A stretch of DNA of 64,000 nt, taken from NCBI GenBank assembly GCA_019828595.1, contig JAHQRK010000033.1, positions 186,001-250,000 on the forward strand. Direction: 5' to 3'. Position 1 is the stretch's first letter. Every line of letters starts with the position of its first letter. The notes under the pieces were generated by a model. The model was not told where the DNA came from. It did not search any database and saw only the letters and a list, made by a program, of their open reading frames with translations. Origin of the DNA: Aphanomyces cochlioides. Taxonomy: Eukaryota; Oomycota; Saprolegniomycetes; Saprolegniales; Verrucalvaceae. Positions 46,308 to 56,622 of this stretch are shown piece by piece. A program made the position numbers and the translations under genes.

Positions 46308-49300
46308 ATGAGTGACAACAACTTCTCCGATGTCCCAACTGAACTCGTGGACTGGGACCCACAAATCATCTCCCTCAACACCAATGGCTTCTCCAACAGT
46401 CATCGGTACATCCTCGACAAACTATCAAGTGTTCACGACGTTTCCTTTATCCAAGAAACCCGTTTCCGCACGCCAAGTCTCCACGACCGTGTGTTGCGTT
46501 CCATTGGCAACGCATCACAAACCACGAAGGCTCTTTGTTCTTTGAAGAGCCTATTTACCCTGAAGTATCCACGTCGCCAGCCACTGGAGGTCTGGCTACG
46601 TTGATACATCCTCACTCTCCTTTGAAGAACGCCACTCAAGTCCCTCATGACAACCCAGTGCTTCGTGGTCGTTATCTACAAGTGCGATGTACTCTGGGTC
46701 CACTGACAGTCGTTCTCCACAATATCTATGCGCCGGCAGCCTTCCAAGAACGAGCAAGTTACTTCGAAGAATTGCCACGCGACTTTCCTCCACATGCGCT
46801 CCACATTGTTGGAGGAGATTTCAACTGCACTCTCAACAAAGATTTGGATTCGTTGAGACCCAGTACCTCCACCATGGCCGGCACCCTTCAACTGGAACAA
46901 TGGATGCACAGTTTGTCTCTGGTGGATCTGTTTCGCCGTCAAAACCCCGTGGCACGAGCCTTCACAAGTCCCACACTCACCAACCGACTCGACTACATCT
47001 TTTGTTCGTCCACCTTGGCGGGTCTTCGTCATTGGAAGGCGACGCACATGCCACACGTTCCACAGGCTGACCACGTGGCTTGTCGTATCATCACAAAGCG
47101 TCAAACATTGCGCCATGGCTCTGGATCATGGAAAGCTCCAACTTGGCTACTTCGTCTACCACGAGCGGCCGAGATTGTTCATGGATGTCTGGATCGATTT
47201 TTGGACAAGTCTCCAACATTCCACAATATCTCCAAGGCCTACGACATGCTGGTCAATGATATCCGCTCCCAACTCAAAGAATTCCATTCTCAACGATTGG
47301 AGAAACAACGTCTGCCGTTGAAGAAGTTAGCTGTCGAGATCGCTTCGCTTTTGCAAGTCCCCAACATGCGTCAAGATTCAGTGCTGGTGGATCGAGTGCG
47401 AGACCTTCAAAAGCAAATTCACGAGCTGCAAGATCGAGACAAGCAGTTTCGTCAAGACCAGGCGTTCCAACTTCACTTGTACAAAGCAGAGCGCTCGTCC
47501 AAGTTCCACTTCATGTCCCCTGTCCCTACCCCCTTGAAGAAGACAGTCTTCAAAGAGTTGGTGGATGTCAATGGAAATGTTGTCTCCAATCAACAAGGCA
47601 TGTCTGACGTCCTGGTCGACTACTACAAGGACTTGTTTGCAGCTCCCGAGGTGCAGCGATCTGGAGACGAAGTGTCGTCATTTCTGACCCCATTGACTCG
47701 ACACAAGCAACTGCCAGAGCAAGCCCAGAAAGAGCTGTCGGCTCCCTTGCGCGCCAACGAGTTCTATCATGCTATTCGACACAGCAGTTCGAACTCAGCG
47801 CCAGGTCCCAACGCTCTGCCATTCGAAGTCCTCAAACTTGCACCTCACAAGTGGTCGTTGGTATTGGAGCTGCTATTCACACACCAGCTCCATTCTCACC
47901 CTCGCTTGACTCCCATGCAACTTGTCAGTACGCTGGTGTTGCTGCACAAGAAAGGCCCCAAGTCACAAGCCAAGAACTATCGGCCCATTAGCCTACTCAA
48001 CACGGATGTGAAAATCCTGACGAGTATTCTGGCTTATCGACTTCAGCGCCACATTCGACACATCATCCACCCGGACCAGCAAGGCTTTATCCGTCGAAGC
48101 AATATCCAAACCAATATTGCACGACTGGATGACATGCTGCACCACATCAAACTACACAGTCCGTCCTCGATGGTGGCACTGCTTGACTTTGAGAAAGCTT
48201 TTGATCGCGTGGACCACGCGTACTTGCTCCGCGTCCTCCGTCACTATGGCTTTCCCGAAACCTTTGTTGACATGGTTCGCGTACTGTACTCGGGCCGCAA
48301 GTCTCGCATCTTGGTGAACGGCTTCTTGTCCAAGCCAGTTCACATCTCACGCGGTGTGTTGCAAGGTGATCCACTGTCGCCACTTCTGTTTGTGATCGCT
48401 TTGGAACCGATGTGCCAACTCCTACGGCAACACTCCAACTATGGCATCAAGTGTGGGGATCGCTACCACACTGGGAGTTACTTTGCCGACGACTCGCAAC
48501 TCTATGCGGCAAATGAGACGTGCCTCCACCGGCAGCTTGCATTGGTTCAAACCTTTTGCGACAAGTCTGGTTTCCGACTCAACGTAGACAAGACCCAAAT
48601 TCTGACCTACAGCCAGTTGAATGGGAACCTTGCCTCACTACAAGTTACTTCCGACAGTCCCGTGAAGGCTCTTGGTATCTTGGTTGCGCCCAATCTTTCT
48701 CCATTGGCACGTTTCAATTACGTGTTTGAGAAGTTTGTGGCTCGCTTGTCTTTGTGGCTCTACAAGGCTCGAACCATGGCCGGAAAAGTCACTATCCTGC
48801 ACAGCATATGTCTGCCTGTGTTATGGTACCAACTGGCTTTTGTCCCTGCCGACAAAGACCTGGCCAAAAAGATCGACAAGGCCATGCTTCAATTTATGCA
48901 TGGTGAAGAAATCAACCCATCCTCCTCTGTCCATGGCCTCCGTTTGATCAAAAAGGAGATCCTATTCATGCCGAAGAAGTCCGGTGGCTTAGGCCTGCAC
49001 CATGCACTTGCTTTATGGCAACAACACAACCGCTCTGTCATGATCAGATGCATTCAAGCCATCACCACCCCACCCCGCAAGTCTGCCATGTCCGCCTGGA
49101 TTACGCCGGGCTATACTCTCCTCGAGAAGGCTTTTCATCCATGGGGTTCCCCCCGAGATCTCCTCTTGGCAAATGGCTCTTCTGCATTCATCAGACAACT
49201 GTACAAGAATCCCAATATCACTCCAATGTGGAAAGCCTTATTGAGTAGCTGGTTTGAATCCCGCTGGACTCCGTACGGCTGTCCAAATCACATCTCATCT

Positions 49301-50365
49301 TTGGATGTTCCCCTTTGGTACAACTCGTATCTGCCTGGACTCGAAGACCTATACGATCAGTGCTCTACATCGACGCAAGACCAAGCCAATATATTGGCTT
49401 CGCTTCACATCACGAAGTTGTCGCATTTGTTGACTCCGTGTCAGCGAGTTTGGCCAGCTTCGATCTTGTTCGACAAAATCAACCGTGCCTGCCGCCAAGC
49501 CAATTTTGTCCCTCCAACGAAACAATGGATCTCAATCTTGGTGACCAAGTTATCACGATTGTTTGAGATTGTTTCTGAAGAGGATGCTCCCGTGTTCCAC
49601 TTGCCGACGCCTAGCTCTGAATGGATGGAATGTCACTGGATGATTCACCCTGACTCGAGTCCGATCTTGTTGGCGCTTGCGACTTCGAAATCGGCTAAGA
49701 TCAGAGCTTCTCCAGCTGTCAGCTCGTCCATTCTTCCTACCAAGCATCTCAACCTGCCATCCAACTTTTACGAAGACCCCAAGCGCCTTACCCAACTTGC
49801 CGCCTTCCTCCAACCCGACCACATTCTCCCTCGATATGGAGAGTTCATTTTCAAGACCCTTCTCCGCGCCAACGCCATGCAATATCTGTTTCAGTACCAA
49901 GACCCCAAGCCGACGTGTGTCTTCTGTCGTGTCAATGAGACGTACGAGCATTTCCTGTTCTCTTGTGGATATGGTCAATCTGTTTGGTATTTCTTCAAGG
50001 CGATCCAGCGACTGCTCGAGTGTTCCTTTCCGTCCACGTGTCTGGAAATGTTCTACGAGACGCCCAAGCCGTCCGATGGATACTACATCCGTGGCTATCT
50101 GAAGATCTGGCCGATTGTCCGAGCCTGCGTGTATTATCAAATATGGCTCCAACGTGCCGATCGCACCTTTCGACCCGACCTCACAGCGAAGAGTCCGATG
50201 GAAGTTGCCATTCATGCTGCCTCTTTGATCAAGCTACATCTACAACAGCTCCTGGTTGATCTCCCTCTCAAGAAGGGATACACCAAGGTATTCAATGTGC
50301 TCAAGCATCTATCTTCGGACCCCTGGTTACGTCAACACGCCATTCCTGACAGCGTCGTTTCATGA
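46308..50365 (+). pseudogene. LINE ORF2 with +2 frameshift in the endonuclease
   Basis: The ATG at 46308 begins MSDNNF. A duplicated GT near 46489-46494 (CCGTGTGTTGCG for CCGTGTTGCG) shifts the frame after about 62 codons. The restored frame is open from about 46500 to TGA 50363-50365, an unbroken stretch of about 1,276 codons with GGDFN, RLDYIF, all reverse transcriptase motifs and the zinc motif. Loss of the first endonuclease strands probably abolishes nicking. Confidence 0.88.
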
Positions 50366-50511
50366 GTGAGCTAACGGCTCACTCACTTCATCTCCTGTTC
50401 AATGACCACTTTGCCATATTCTGTTTTCCAAGTTCTATTTATACAGTACGAGGCAAATTAGTAAGTCATTAGGGCCTTTGCTCAAAAATAAGGTTAATAC
50501 AACTCATTTAA

Positions 50512-50526
50512 CCAAATCTTTGTTGA
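50512..50526 (+). repeat. Target-site duplication of c11, right copy
   Basis: This is the exact match of 34241-34255 at the 3' end of c11. The first two bases, CC, could also be counted as the element end, so the duplication is 13-15 bp. Confidence 0.92.
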
Positions 50527-51049
50527 GAGTGCAGTTGAAATCTCCTCCAACAATGTGGAGCGCATGTGGAGGAAAGTCGCGTGGCAATTCTTCGAAGTAA
50601 CTTGCTCGTTCTTGGAAGGCTGCCGGCGCATAGATATTGTGGAGAACGACTGTCAGTGGACCCAGAGTACATCGCACTTGTAGATAACGACCACGAAGCA
50701 CTGGGTTGTCATGAGGGACTTGAGTGGCGTTCTTCAAAGGAGAGTGAGGATGTATCAACGTAGCCAGACCTCCAGTGGCTGGCGACGTGGATACTTCAGG
50801 GTAAATAGGCTCTTCAAAGAACAAAGAGCCTTCGTGGTTTGTGATGCGTTGCCAATGGAACGCAACACGGTCGTGGAGACTTGGCGTGCGGAAACGGGTT
50901 TCTTGGATAAAGGAAACGTCGTGAACACTTGATAGTTTGTCGAGGATGTACCGATGACTGTTGGAGAAGCCATTGGTGTTGAGGGAGATGATTTGTGGGT
51001 CCCAGTCCACGAGTTCAGTTGGGACATCGGAGAAGTTGTTGTCAATCAT
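50512..51049 (-). pseudogene. LINE ORF2 N-terminal fragment of c10
   Basis: The ATG at 51047-51049 begins MIDNNF. About 179 residues of the endonuclease are encoded, through GGDFN, before the c11 insertion interrupts the frame. The continuation is at 34255 reading leftwards. Confidence 0.87.
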
Positions 51050-51127
51050 CACGAGTACAGATGAAAATGAGTAGAATGGAGGGGTCAGAGGGGAGGTTGA
51101 AATGGATTGAAGCAGGGGATAGAAGCC

Positions 51128-54100
51128 TTAGAGTTGATCGTCCTCCAAATCGAGGGGATCAATTTCGTCGGCGTTCATGGAGTGGTGAGCTTTGCTGCAG
51201 AGCTCGTCGATGTGGTAATTGTTGGTGATGCTTTTGAGCATCGAGATGGCCGACAAGACGGGAGCCGGCAAAGTGAACTTCTCGAGATTGTCGCTGAAGT
51301 TTTCGATCAAAGCAAACAGCGACCAGTCCGTCAAGCAGTTGGTGTCAGGCAATCTTGTTGCTTCTTGGTTCAATAGAACAGTCAGTGCCTCCGAGTTTGT
51401 GTAGAGGTCTGGGGCCCGATTTGAGAGGAATAAGTCAATCGTAGCAAGTGCAAAGAGGATGCGCTTGATCTCTGGTATGTCCGTGGTCAATTCTTCCAAG
51501 ATTTCTGACGGGTGAATCTTGTATTGAGCCATGAAGTTGACGTGATGTTTGTAGTTGTGAGGCTTGCCTTGAGCTTTTAACAAAGCCATCTTGCGCTCAA
51601 TAGTCTTGGTTGCAACAAGTGACTGAAACAAACTGAGGTCTTCATCTTGTGCGTACATAGCATGTGCAACGAGCTGAGGATCATCTCGCAAAATGCGTTG
51701 ACATTCGGTGATACTGCCTTCGACTTTCTTATCTCGAATGATCTTCTTCGCCAATTCGAGGTGGGCTGCAGCAGACTTGTTGAGTCGTTGTTTCTTCGCT
51801 TTGCCTTTGGTCTTTTTCGGGCGTGGCGCACTTGAATCTTCCAATACAATTCGAGGCACTGCAAAGTCTTCAAACGAGAGTTCCACGTCGTCTTCTTCGA
51901 GGATATGAAAACGGTTGGATGTCGGCAGGGGATCCAAACGTGGGGACGAAGGCAAAGTACGTTTTGGAGCTGGTCCAGACCGGTAGCCCGTTACCAATTG
52001 AAGGTCCAGCGAGTTCTTGGGCTGCTCACTTGGTGGAGCAAGAGCGGGCGATTCGTTGGTAGACATTTCCACATCTTCTTGTTGTTTGTCTTGTCCATTG
52101 TTGTTAGGGGGATCGCTGTCACCAGACATATCGACATCAGAGCCATGAGAAGGAGCTGTTGGCTGTGGTTGTTCATCTTGACGATCTCCAGATGCCTCAG
52201 TTGAGTCGGCCTTGCCTTCCGCATTTGTTCCAGGGTCTTGATCATGATCGTCTCCATCATGTTCAGGTTCTTTTTCTCCTGACGGAGGAGATTTTGCCGC
52301 TGCCTTGGCCGCTTTTGCCTTCGCTTTTTCAGCCTTGGCCTCTGCACGTCGTGAAACAATCGACGGAGGCAATGTCTTGTTCAGAGCAGCGATCTTGTGC
52401 TGAAACACGACGACAAAAGGCTGACCCGACGGATCCGTAATGGTGATTTCGCGTAGTGCGTCGCCGGATTTTGGCACCAACACTGCAGGAGGCGCAGGCG
52501 ACTTGAAAATGACTCTCAAATGCGGCGACTTGATGTTCTGACCAGCAGTAGGGTTGAATGCTGCTATCACTGACTTGGTCAATGCAGCCATTTTCTTGAC
52601 AATCGCCTTGGCCATCGAAGGGTGACTGACCTTGTTGAACGTAACGTAGTAGTTGTTGCCATAACGCGAGTACTTGGGAACCAGGAAGTCTTTGCCACCA
52701 AGTCGAAACGTTGTGCCTCCCATTTCCACGCACGTAGACAAGTTGTAACTTGAGATCACAATGGTCTGTGGGTTCTTCTTGTGGATCAAAATGTTCGGAA
52801 ATTTGGAGCCCCATAACGAACCAGGATTTTCCTTGACAAATTGATCGCAGATGACTTTTTCGGACCAGTCCTTGTAGCCTTCGCCCAACTTGACTGTGAG
52901 CTCGTACACTTGGGACTGGGGAGTGAGCAAAATGTTTTCAATGAAGGCGTCCATGTCACCAGAGTCTTTGTAGAATGCGTCGGCCATGGCTTCGCATCGC
53001 GCAATGTCGTCATCGGCAACAGCATGAGCACCAGTGTTGCGGTGTTTCGCGCCTTTGGGAGCATTGCCTTGCTTGGCATCTTTCTTGGACGAAGCTGAAT
53101 CCTTGCCGGGAGTCTTTTGCGTCCATGGATTGGCCTTTTCAGCGTTTTGTTGCTCTTGATCGCCTTGTATTTTGTCTGCCGCGGTAGGAGGATCAACAGC
53201 GCCATTTCCTTGAGCAACGGATTTGTCGACAATGTCTTGATTTGACTGTTCATTGTCATTGTTTGTCGATTGTTCCTCTTGAATAACTTCTCCAGGAGTA
53301 TCACACGGCTTCGCTTGGCCGTTAATGTCGCCTGACCCATCAACCTCAGAGTGAATTTGAGTATTTCCCTCGTCGGTTAAGGCCTCGGTTTCAGTAGAAT
53401 CCTTCCCCTCGGCGTCTCCAGAGACCATATCCACGTCCTCTTGAGATTTTTCTTCTTCCTCTCCCGTTCTAGGAGGCTCAGCACAGGGGGCGACGCGGTT
53501 GGTGGCTGCTGGCTCAGTCCCATTGGTCACGAGAAAGGCCGGGGCCAGACCCCCAGTGACAGGGGTAGAAGGGGAATCCATGCCATCCCCGCAGCACGGT
53601 GACTGGGGTACACCATTGCTCCGGCGAGAACCCAAATCGGGATACCGCCCCCGCCCCTCCGAAGAGGCCCCTGGGGGGAAGTAGACAGAACCGCAGGGTG
53701 TGCCCATAGGGGGGGCCCTCGTAGCCTCTAGGGCTGGCATGGACCCCGTTTTCTCGCCGCCTTCACTGGGGATCGACTCCAATTGGAGTCCAGGGAAGCA
53801 GCCACCACAGGCACAAGGCCCCAGTGGTTCGCCCTCCTGAGTGAGGGCTTCGCTAGACAAGTTAACGACAGTGGTCTGGGGGTCAACCACTGACCCACTG
53901 AGGTTGACCCCCCCTGGAACTCCGGCGAGTGGAGCACCAGGTGAAGCGCTGGTGGAGCGAGACGCAGATTGGTCTCCAGAGACGCTGTTGGGGTCGAACT
54001 CGACCTCCACTTCGGCCCTAGGGTTAGGTGTAGAGACATTACTCACACCACTTCCGCCATCCTGATTGGACGACGAAAGTGGGTGAGGTGATACAATACC

Positions 54101-54166
54101 TGGAATGATGGTGACTCCGTGAGTGTTGGTCTCACGGAGCTCGGAACAGCTGTTGGCGTTGGACAT
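51128..54166 (-). CDS. LINE ORF1 protein, full length 1,012 aa
   Basis: The ATG is at 54164-54166 and the stop at 51128-51130, with no interruption. It has the CGCTGAAA pre-start variant also found in c12. Private differences include Val for Ile in HAVADDD and Glu for Asp in DNEQSN. Domain order is as in the other complete copies. ORF2 of the same element is destroyed, so the protein could only act on other copies' RNA. Confidence 0.9.
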   Translation of the reverse strand: MSNANSCSELRETNTHGVTIIPGIVSPHPLSSSNQDGGSGVSNVSTPNPRAEVEVEFDPNSVSGDQSASRSTSASPGAPLAGVPGGVNLSGSVVDPQTTVVNLSSEALTQEGEPLGPCACGGCFPGLQLESIPSEGGEKTGSMPALEATRAPPMGTPCGSVYFPPGASSEGRGRYPDLGSRRSNGVPQSPCCGDGMDSPSTPVTGGLAPAFLVTNGTEPAATNRVAPCAEPPRTGEEEEKSQEDVDMVSGDAEGKDSTETEALTDEGNTQIHSEVDGSGDINGQAKPCDTPGEVIQEEQSTNNDNEQSNQDIVDKSVAQGNGAVDPPTAADKIQGDQEQQNAEKANPWTQKTPGKDSASSKKDAKQGNAPKGAKHRNTGAHAVADDDIARCEAMADAFYKDSGDMDAFIENILLTPQSQVYELTVKLGEGYKDWSEKVICDQFVKENPGSLWGSKFPNILIHKKNPQTIVISSYNLSTCVEMGGTTFRLGGKDFLVPKYSRYGNNYYVTFNKVSHPSMAKAIVKKMAALTKSVIAAFNPTAGQNIKSPHLRVIFKSPAPPAVLVPKSGDALREITITDPSGQPFVVVFQHKIAALNKTLPPSIVSRRAEAKAEKAKAKAAKAAAKSPPSGEKEPEHDGDDHDQDPGTNAEGKADSTEASGDRQDEQPQPTAPSHGSDVDMSGDSDPPNNNGQDKQQEDVEMSTNESPALAPPSEQPKNSLDLQLVTGYRSGPAPKRTLPSSPRLDPLPTSNRFHILEEDDVELSFEDFAVPRIVLEDSSAPRPKKTKGKAKKQRLNKSAAAHLELAKKIIRDKKVEGSITECQRILRDDPQLVAHAMYAQDEDLSLFQSLVATKTIERKMALLKAQGKPHNYKHHVNFMAQYKIHPSEILEELTTDIPEIKRILFALATIDLFLSNRAPDLYTNSEALTVLLNQEATRLPDTNCLTDWSLFALIENFSDNLEKFTLPAPVLSAISMLKSITNNYHIDELCSKAHHSMNADEIDPLDLEDDQL

Positions 54167-54227
54167 TTTCAGCGCGGCGGCACTTGATAACTTCTTGACT
54201 TGAGGGGTACGAGGCAAATTCGGAAGT

Positions 54228-56063
54228 CGGCAGCTTGCATTGGTTCAAACCTTTTGCGACAAGTCTGGTTTCCGACTCAACGTAGACAAGACCCAAATTC
54301 TGACCTACAGCCAGTTGAATGGGAACCTTGCCTCACTACAAGTTACTTCCGACAGTCCCGTGAAGGCTCTTGGTATCTTGGTTGCGCCCAATCTTTCTCC
54401 ATTGGCACGTTTCAATTACGTGTTTGAGAAGTTTGTGGCTCGCTTGTCTTTGTGGCTCTACAAGGCTCGAACCATGGCCGGAAAAGTCACTATCCTGCAC
54501 AGCATATGTCTGCCTGTGTTATGGTACCAACTGGCTTTTGTCCCTGCCGACAAAGACCTGGCCAAAAAGATCGACAAGGCCATGCTTCAATTTATGCATG
54601 GTGAAGAAATCAACCCATCCTCCTCTGTCCATGGCCTCCGTTTGATCAAAAAGGAGATCCTATTCATGCCGAAGAAGTCCGGTGGCTTAGGCCTGCACCA
54701 TGCACTTGCTTTATGGCAACAACACAACCGCTCTGTCATGATCAGATGCATTCAAGCCATCACCACCCCACCCCGCAAGTCTGCCATGTCCGCCTGGATT
54801 ACGCCGGGCTATACTCTCCTCGAGAAGGCTTTTCATCCATGGGGTTCCCCCCGAGATCTCCTCTTGGCAAATGGCTCTTCTGCATTCATCAGACAACTGT
54901 ACAAGAATCCCAATATCACTCCAATGTGGAAAGCCTTATTGAGTAGCTGGTTTGAATCCCGCTGGACTCCGTACGGCTGTCCAAATCACATCTCATCTTT
55001 GGATATTCCCCTTTGGCACAACTCGTATCTGCCTGGACTCGAAGACCTATACGATCAGTGCTCTACATCGACGCAAGACCAAGCCAATATATTGGCTTCG
55101 CTTCACATCACGAAGTTGTCGCATTTGTTGACTCCGTGTCAGCGAGTTTGGCCAGCTTCGATCTTGTTCGACAAAATCAACCGTGCCTGCCGCCAAGCCA
55201 ATTTTGTCCCTCCAACGAAACAATGGATCTCAATCTTGGTGACCAAGTTATCACGATTGTTTGAGATTGTTTCTGAAGAGGATGCTCCCGTGTTCCACTT
55301 GCCGACGCCAAGCTCTGAATGGATGGAATGGCACTGGATGATTCACCCTGACTCGAGTCCGATCTTGTTGGCGCTTGCGACTTCGAAATCGGCTAAGATC
55401 AGAGCTTCTCCAGCTGCCAGCTCGTCCATTCTTCCTACCAAGCATCTCAACCTGCCATCCAACTTTTACGAAGACCCCAAGCGCCTTACCCAACTTGCCG
55501 CCTTCCTCCAACCCGACCACATTCTCCCTCGATATGGAGAGTTCATTTTCAAGACCCTTCTCCGCGCCAACGCCATGCAATATCTGTTTCAGTACCAAGA
55601 CCCCAAGCCGACGTGTGTCTTCTGTCGTGTCAATGAGACGTACGAGCATTTCCTGTTCTCTTGTGGATATGGTCAATCTGTTTGGTATTTCTTCAAGGCG
55701 ATCCAGCGACTGCTCGAGTGTTCCTTTCCGTCCACGTGTCTGGAAATGTTCTACGAGACGCCCAAGCCGTCCGATGGATACTACATCCGTGGCTATCTGA
55801 AGATCTGGCCGATTGTCCGAGCCTGCGTGTATTATCAAATATGGCTCCAACGTGCCGATCGCACCTTTCGACCCGACCTCACAGCGAAGAGTCCGATGGA
55901 AGTTGCCATTCATGCTGCCTCTTTGATCAAGCTACATCTACAACAGCTCCTGGTTGATCTCCCTCTCAAGAAGGGATACACCAAGGTATTCAATGTGCTC
56001 AAGCATCTATCTTCGGACCCCTGGTTACGTCAACACGCCATTCCTGACAGTGTCGTTTCATGA
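54228..56063 (+). CDS. LINE ORF2 C-terminal part, after the catalytic motif (partial)
   Basis: Open from about residue 741 to TGA 56061-56063. It contains the end of the palm (SGFRLNVDKTQIL, LGILV), the thumb and connection region, and the CX2C-X7-H-X4-C zinc motif. The FADD motif lies upstream of the junction and is lost. It is not expected to be catalytic. Confidence 0.87.
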   Translation, partial: RQLALVQTFCDKSGFRLNVDKTQILTYSQLNGNLASLQVTSDSPVKALGILVAPNLSPLARFNYVFEKFVARLSLWLYKARTMAGKVTILHSICLPVLWYQLAFVPADKDLAKKIDKAMLQFMHGEEINPSSSVHGLRLIKKEILFMPKKSGGLGLHHALALWQQHNRSVMIRCIQAITTPPRKSAMSAWITPGYTLLEKAFHPWGSPRDLLLANGSSAFIRQLYKNPNITPMWKALLSSWFESRWTPYGCPNHISSLDIPLWHNSYLPGLEDLYDQCSTSTQDQANILASLHITKLSHLLTPCQRVWPASILFDKINRACRQANFVPPTKQWISILVTKLSRLFEIVSEEDAPVFHLPTPSSEWMEWHWMIHPDSSPILLALATSKSAKIRASPAASSSILPTKHLNLPSNFYEDPKRLTQLAAFLQPDHILPRYGEFIFKTLLRANAMQYLFQYQDPKPTCVFCRVNETYEHFLFSCGYGQSVWYFFKAIQRLLECSFPSTCLEMFYETPKPSDGYYIRGYLKIWPIVRACVYYQIWLQRADRTFRPDLTAKSPMEVAIHAASLIKLHLQQLLVDLPLKKGYTKVFNVLKHLSSDPWLRQHAIPDSVVS

Positions 56064-56209
56064 GTGAGCTGACGGCTCACTCACTTCATCTCCTGTTCAA
56101 TGACCACTTTGCCATATTCTGTTTTCCAAGTTCTATTTATACAGTACGAGGCAAATTAGTAAGTCATTAGGGCCTTTGCTCAAAAATAAGGTTAATACAA
56201 CTCATTTAA
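54228..56209 (+). mobile_element. LINE copy c13, 3' part
   Basis: Reference positions from about 5399 to the 3' end. The left edge is the c10 insertion. The 3' end meets CCACCTCG, ORF1 of c14 in the same orientation. The long hairpin variant with loop TGACG is present, as in c15. Confidence 0.92.
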
Positions 56210-56559
56210 CCACCTCGAATTGGCGAAGAAGATCATTCGAGACAAGAAAGTCGAAGGCAGTATCACCGAATGTCAACGCATTTTGCGAGATGACCCTCAG
56301 CTCGTTGCACATGCTATGTACGCACAAGATGAAGACCTCAGTTTGTTTCTGTCACTTGTTGCAACCAAGACTATTGAGCGCAAGATGGCTTTGTTAAAAG
56401 CTCAAGGCAAGCCTCACAACTACAAACATCACGTCAACTTCATGGCTCAATACAAGATTCACCCGTCAGAAATCTTGGAAGAATTGACCACGGACATACC
56501 AGAGATCAAGCGCATCCTCTTTGCACTTGCTACGATTGACTTATTCCTCTCAAATCGGG
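56210..56559 (+). mobile_element. LINE fragment c14 (ORF1 interior)
   Basis: 350 bp of ORF1, about residues 802-918, between the 3' end of c13 and the 5' end of c15. The frame is open. It carries a Gln-to-Leu change (LFLSLVAT). Its last 14 bases begin with CC (CCTCTCAAATCGGG), as expected for the left copy of a target-site duplication of c15, but the right flank of c15 does not match. Confidence 0.88.
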
Positions 56560-56561
56560 GG

Positions 56562-56622
56562 ACTTCCGAATTTGCCTCGTACCCCTCAAGTCAAGAAGTT
56601 ATCAAGTGCCGCCGCGCTCAAA
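56562..56622 (+). promoter_or_regulatory. Element 5' UTR, 61 nt; first 21 nt complementary to the 3' UTR
   Basis: The element starts at the same base in every copy with a visible 5' end, so this base is probably the transcription start. Positions 56562-56582 are the reverse complement of 63876-63896 at 19 of 21 bases, including 14 consecutive ones. The UTR is too short to hold a typical LINE internal promoter, so promoter elements may lie within ORF1 or upstream. No TATA-like sequence is visible. Confidence 0.7.

Larger units (their letters stand above)
44747..50511 (+). mobile_element. LINE copy c11, 3' part
   Basis: It starts within ORF1 (about residue 519) at the c12 junction and runs to the element end. 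The 3' flank CCAAATCTTTGTTGA (50512-50526) duplicates the left flank of c11 at 34241-34255, which shows that the two parts are one insertion in c10. The long hairpin variant with loop TAACG is present. Confidence 0.92.
50512..54227 (-). mobile_element. LINE copy c10, 5' part (right of the c11 insertion)
   Basis: Minus strand: the ORF2 N-terminus, spacer, full ORF1, 5' UTR and complete 5' end at 54227. It abuts c13 ORF2 sequence, so c10 inserted into c13. Flanking GG is at 54242-54243, sixteen bases from the 5' junction. Confidence 0.92.
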
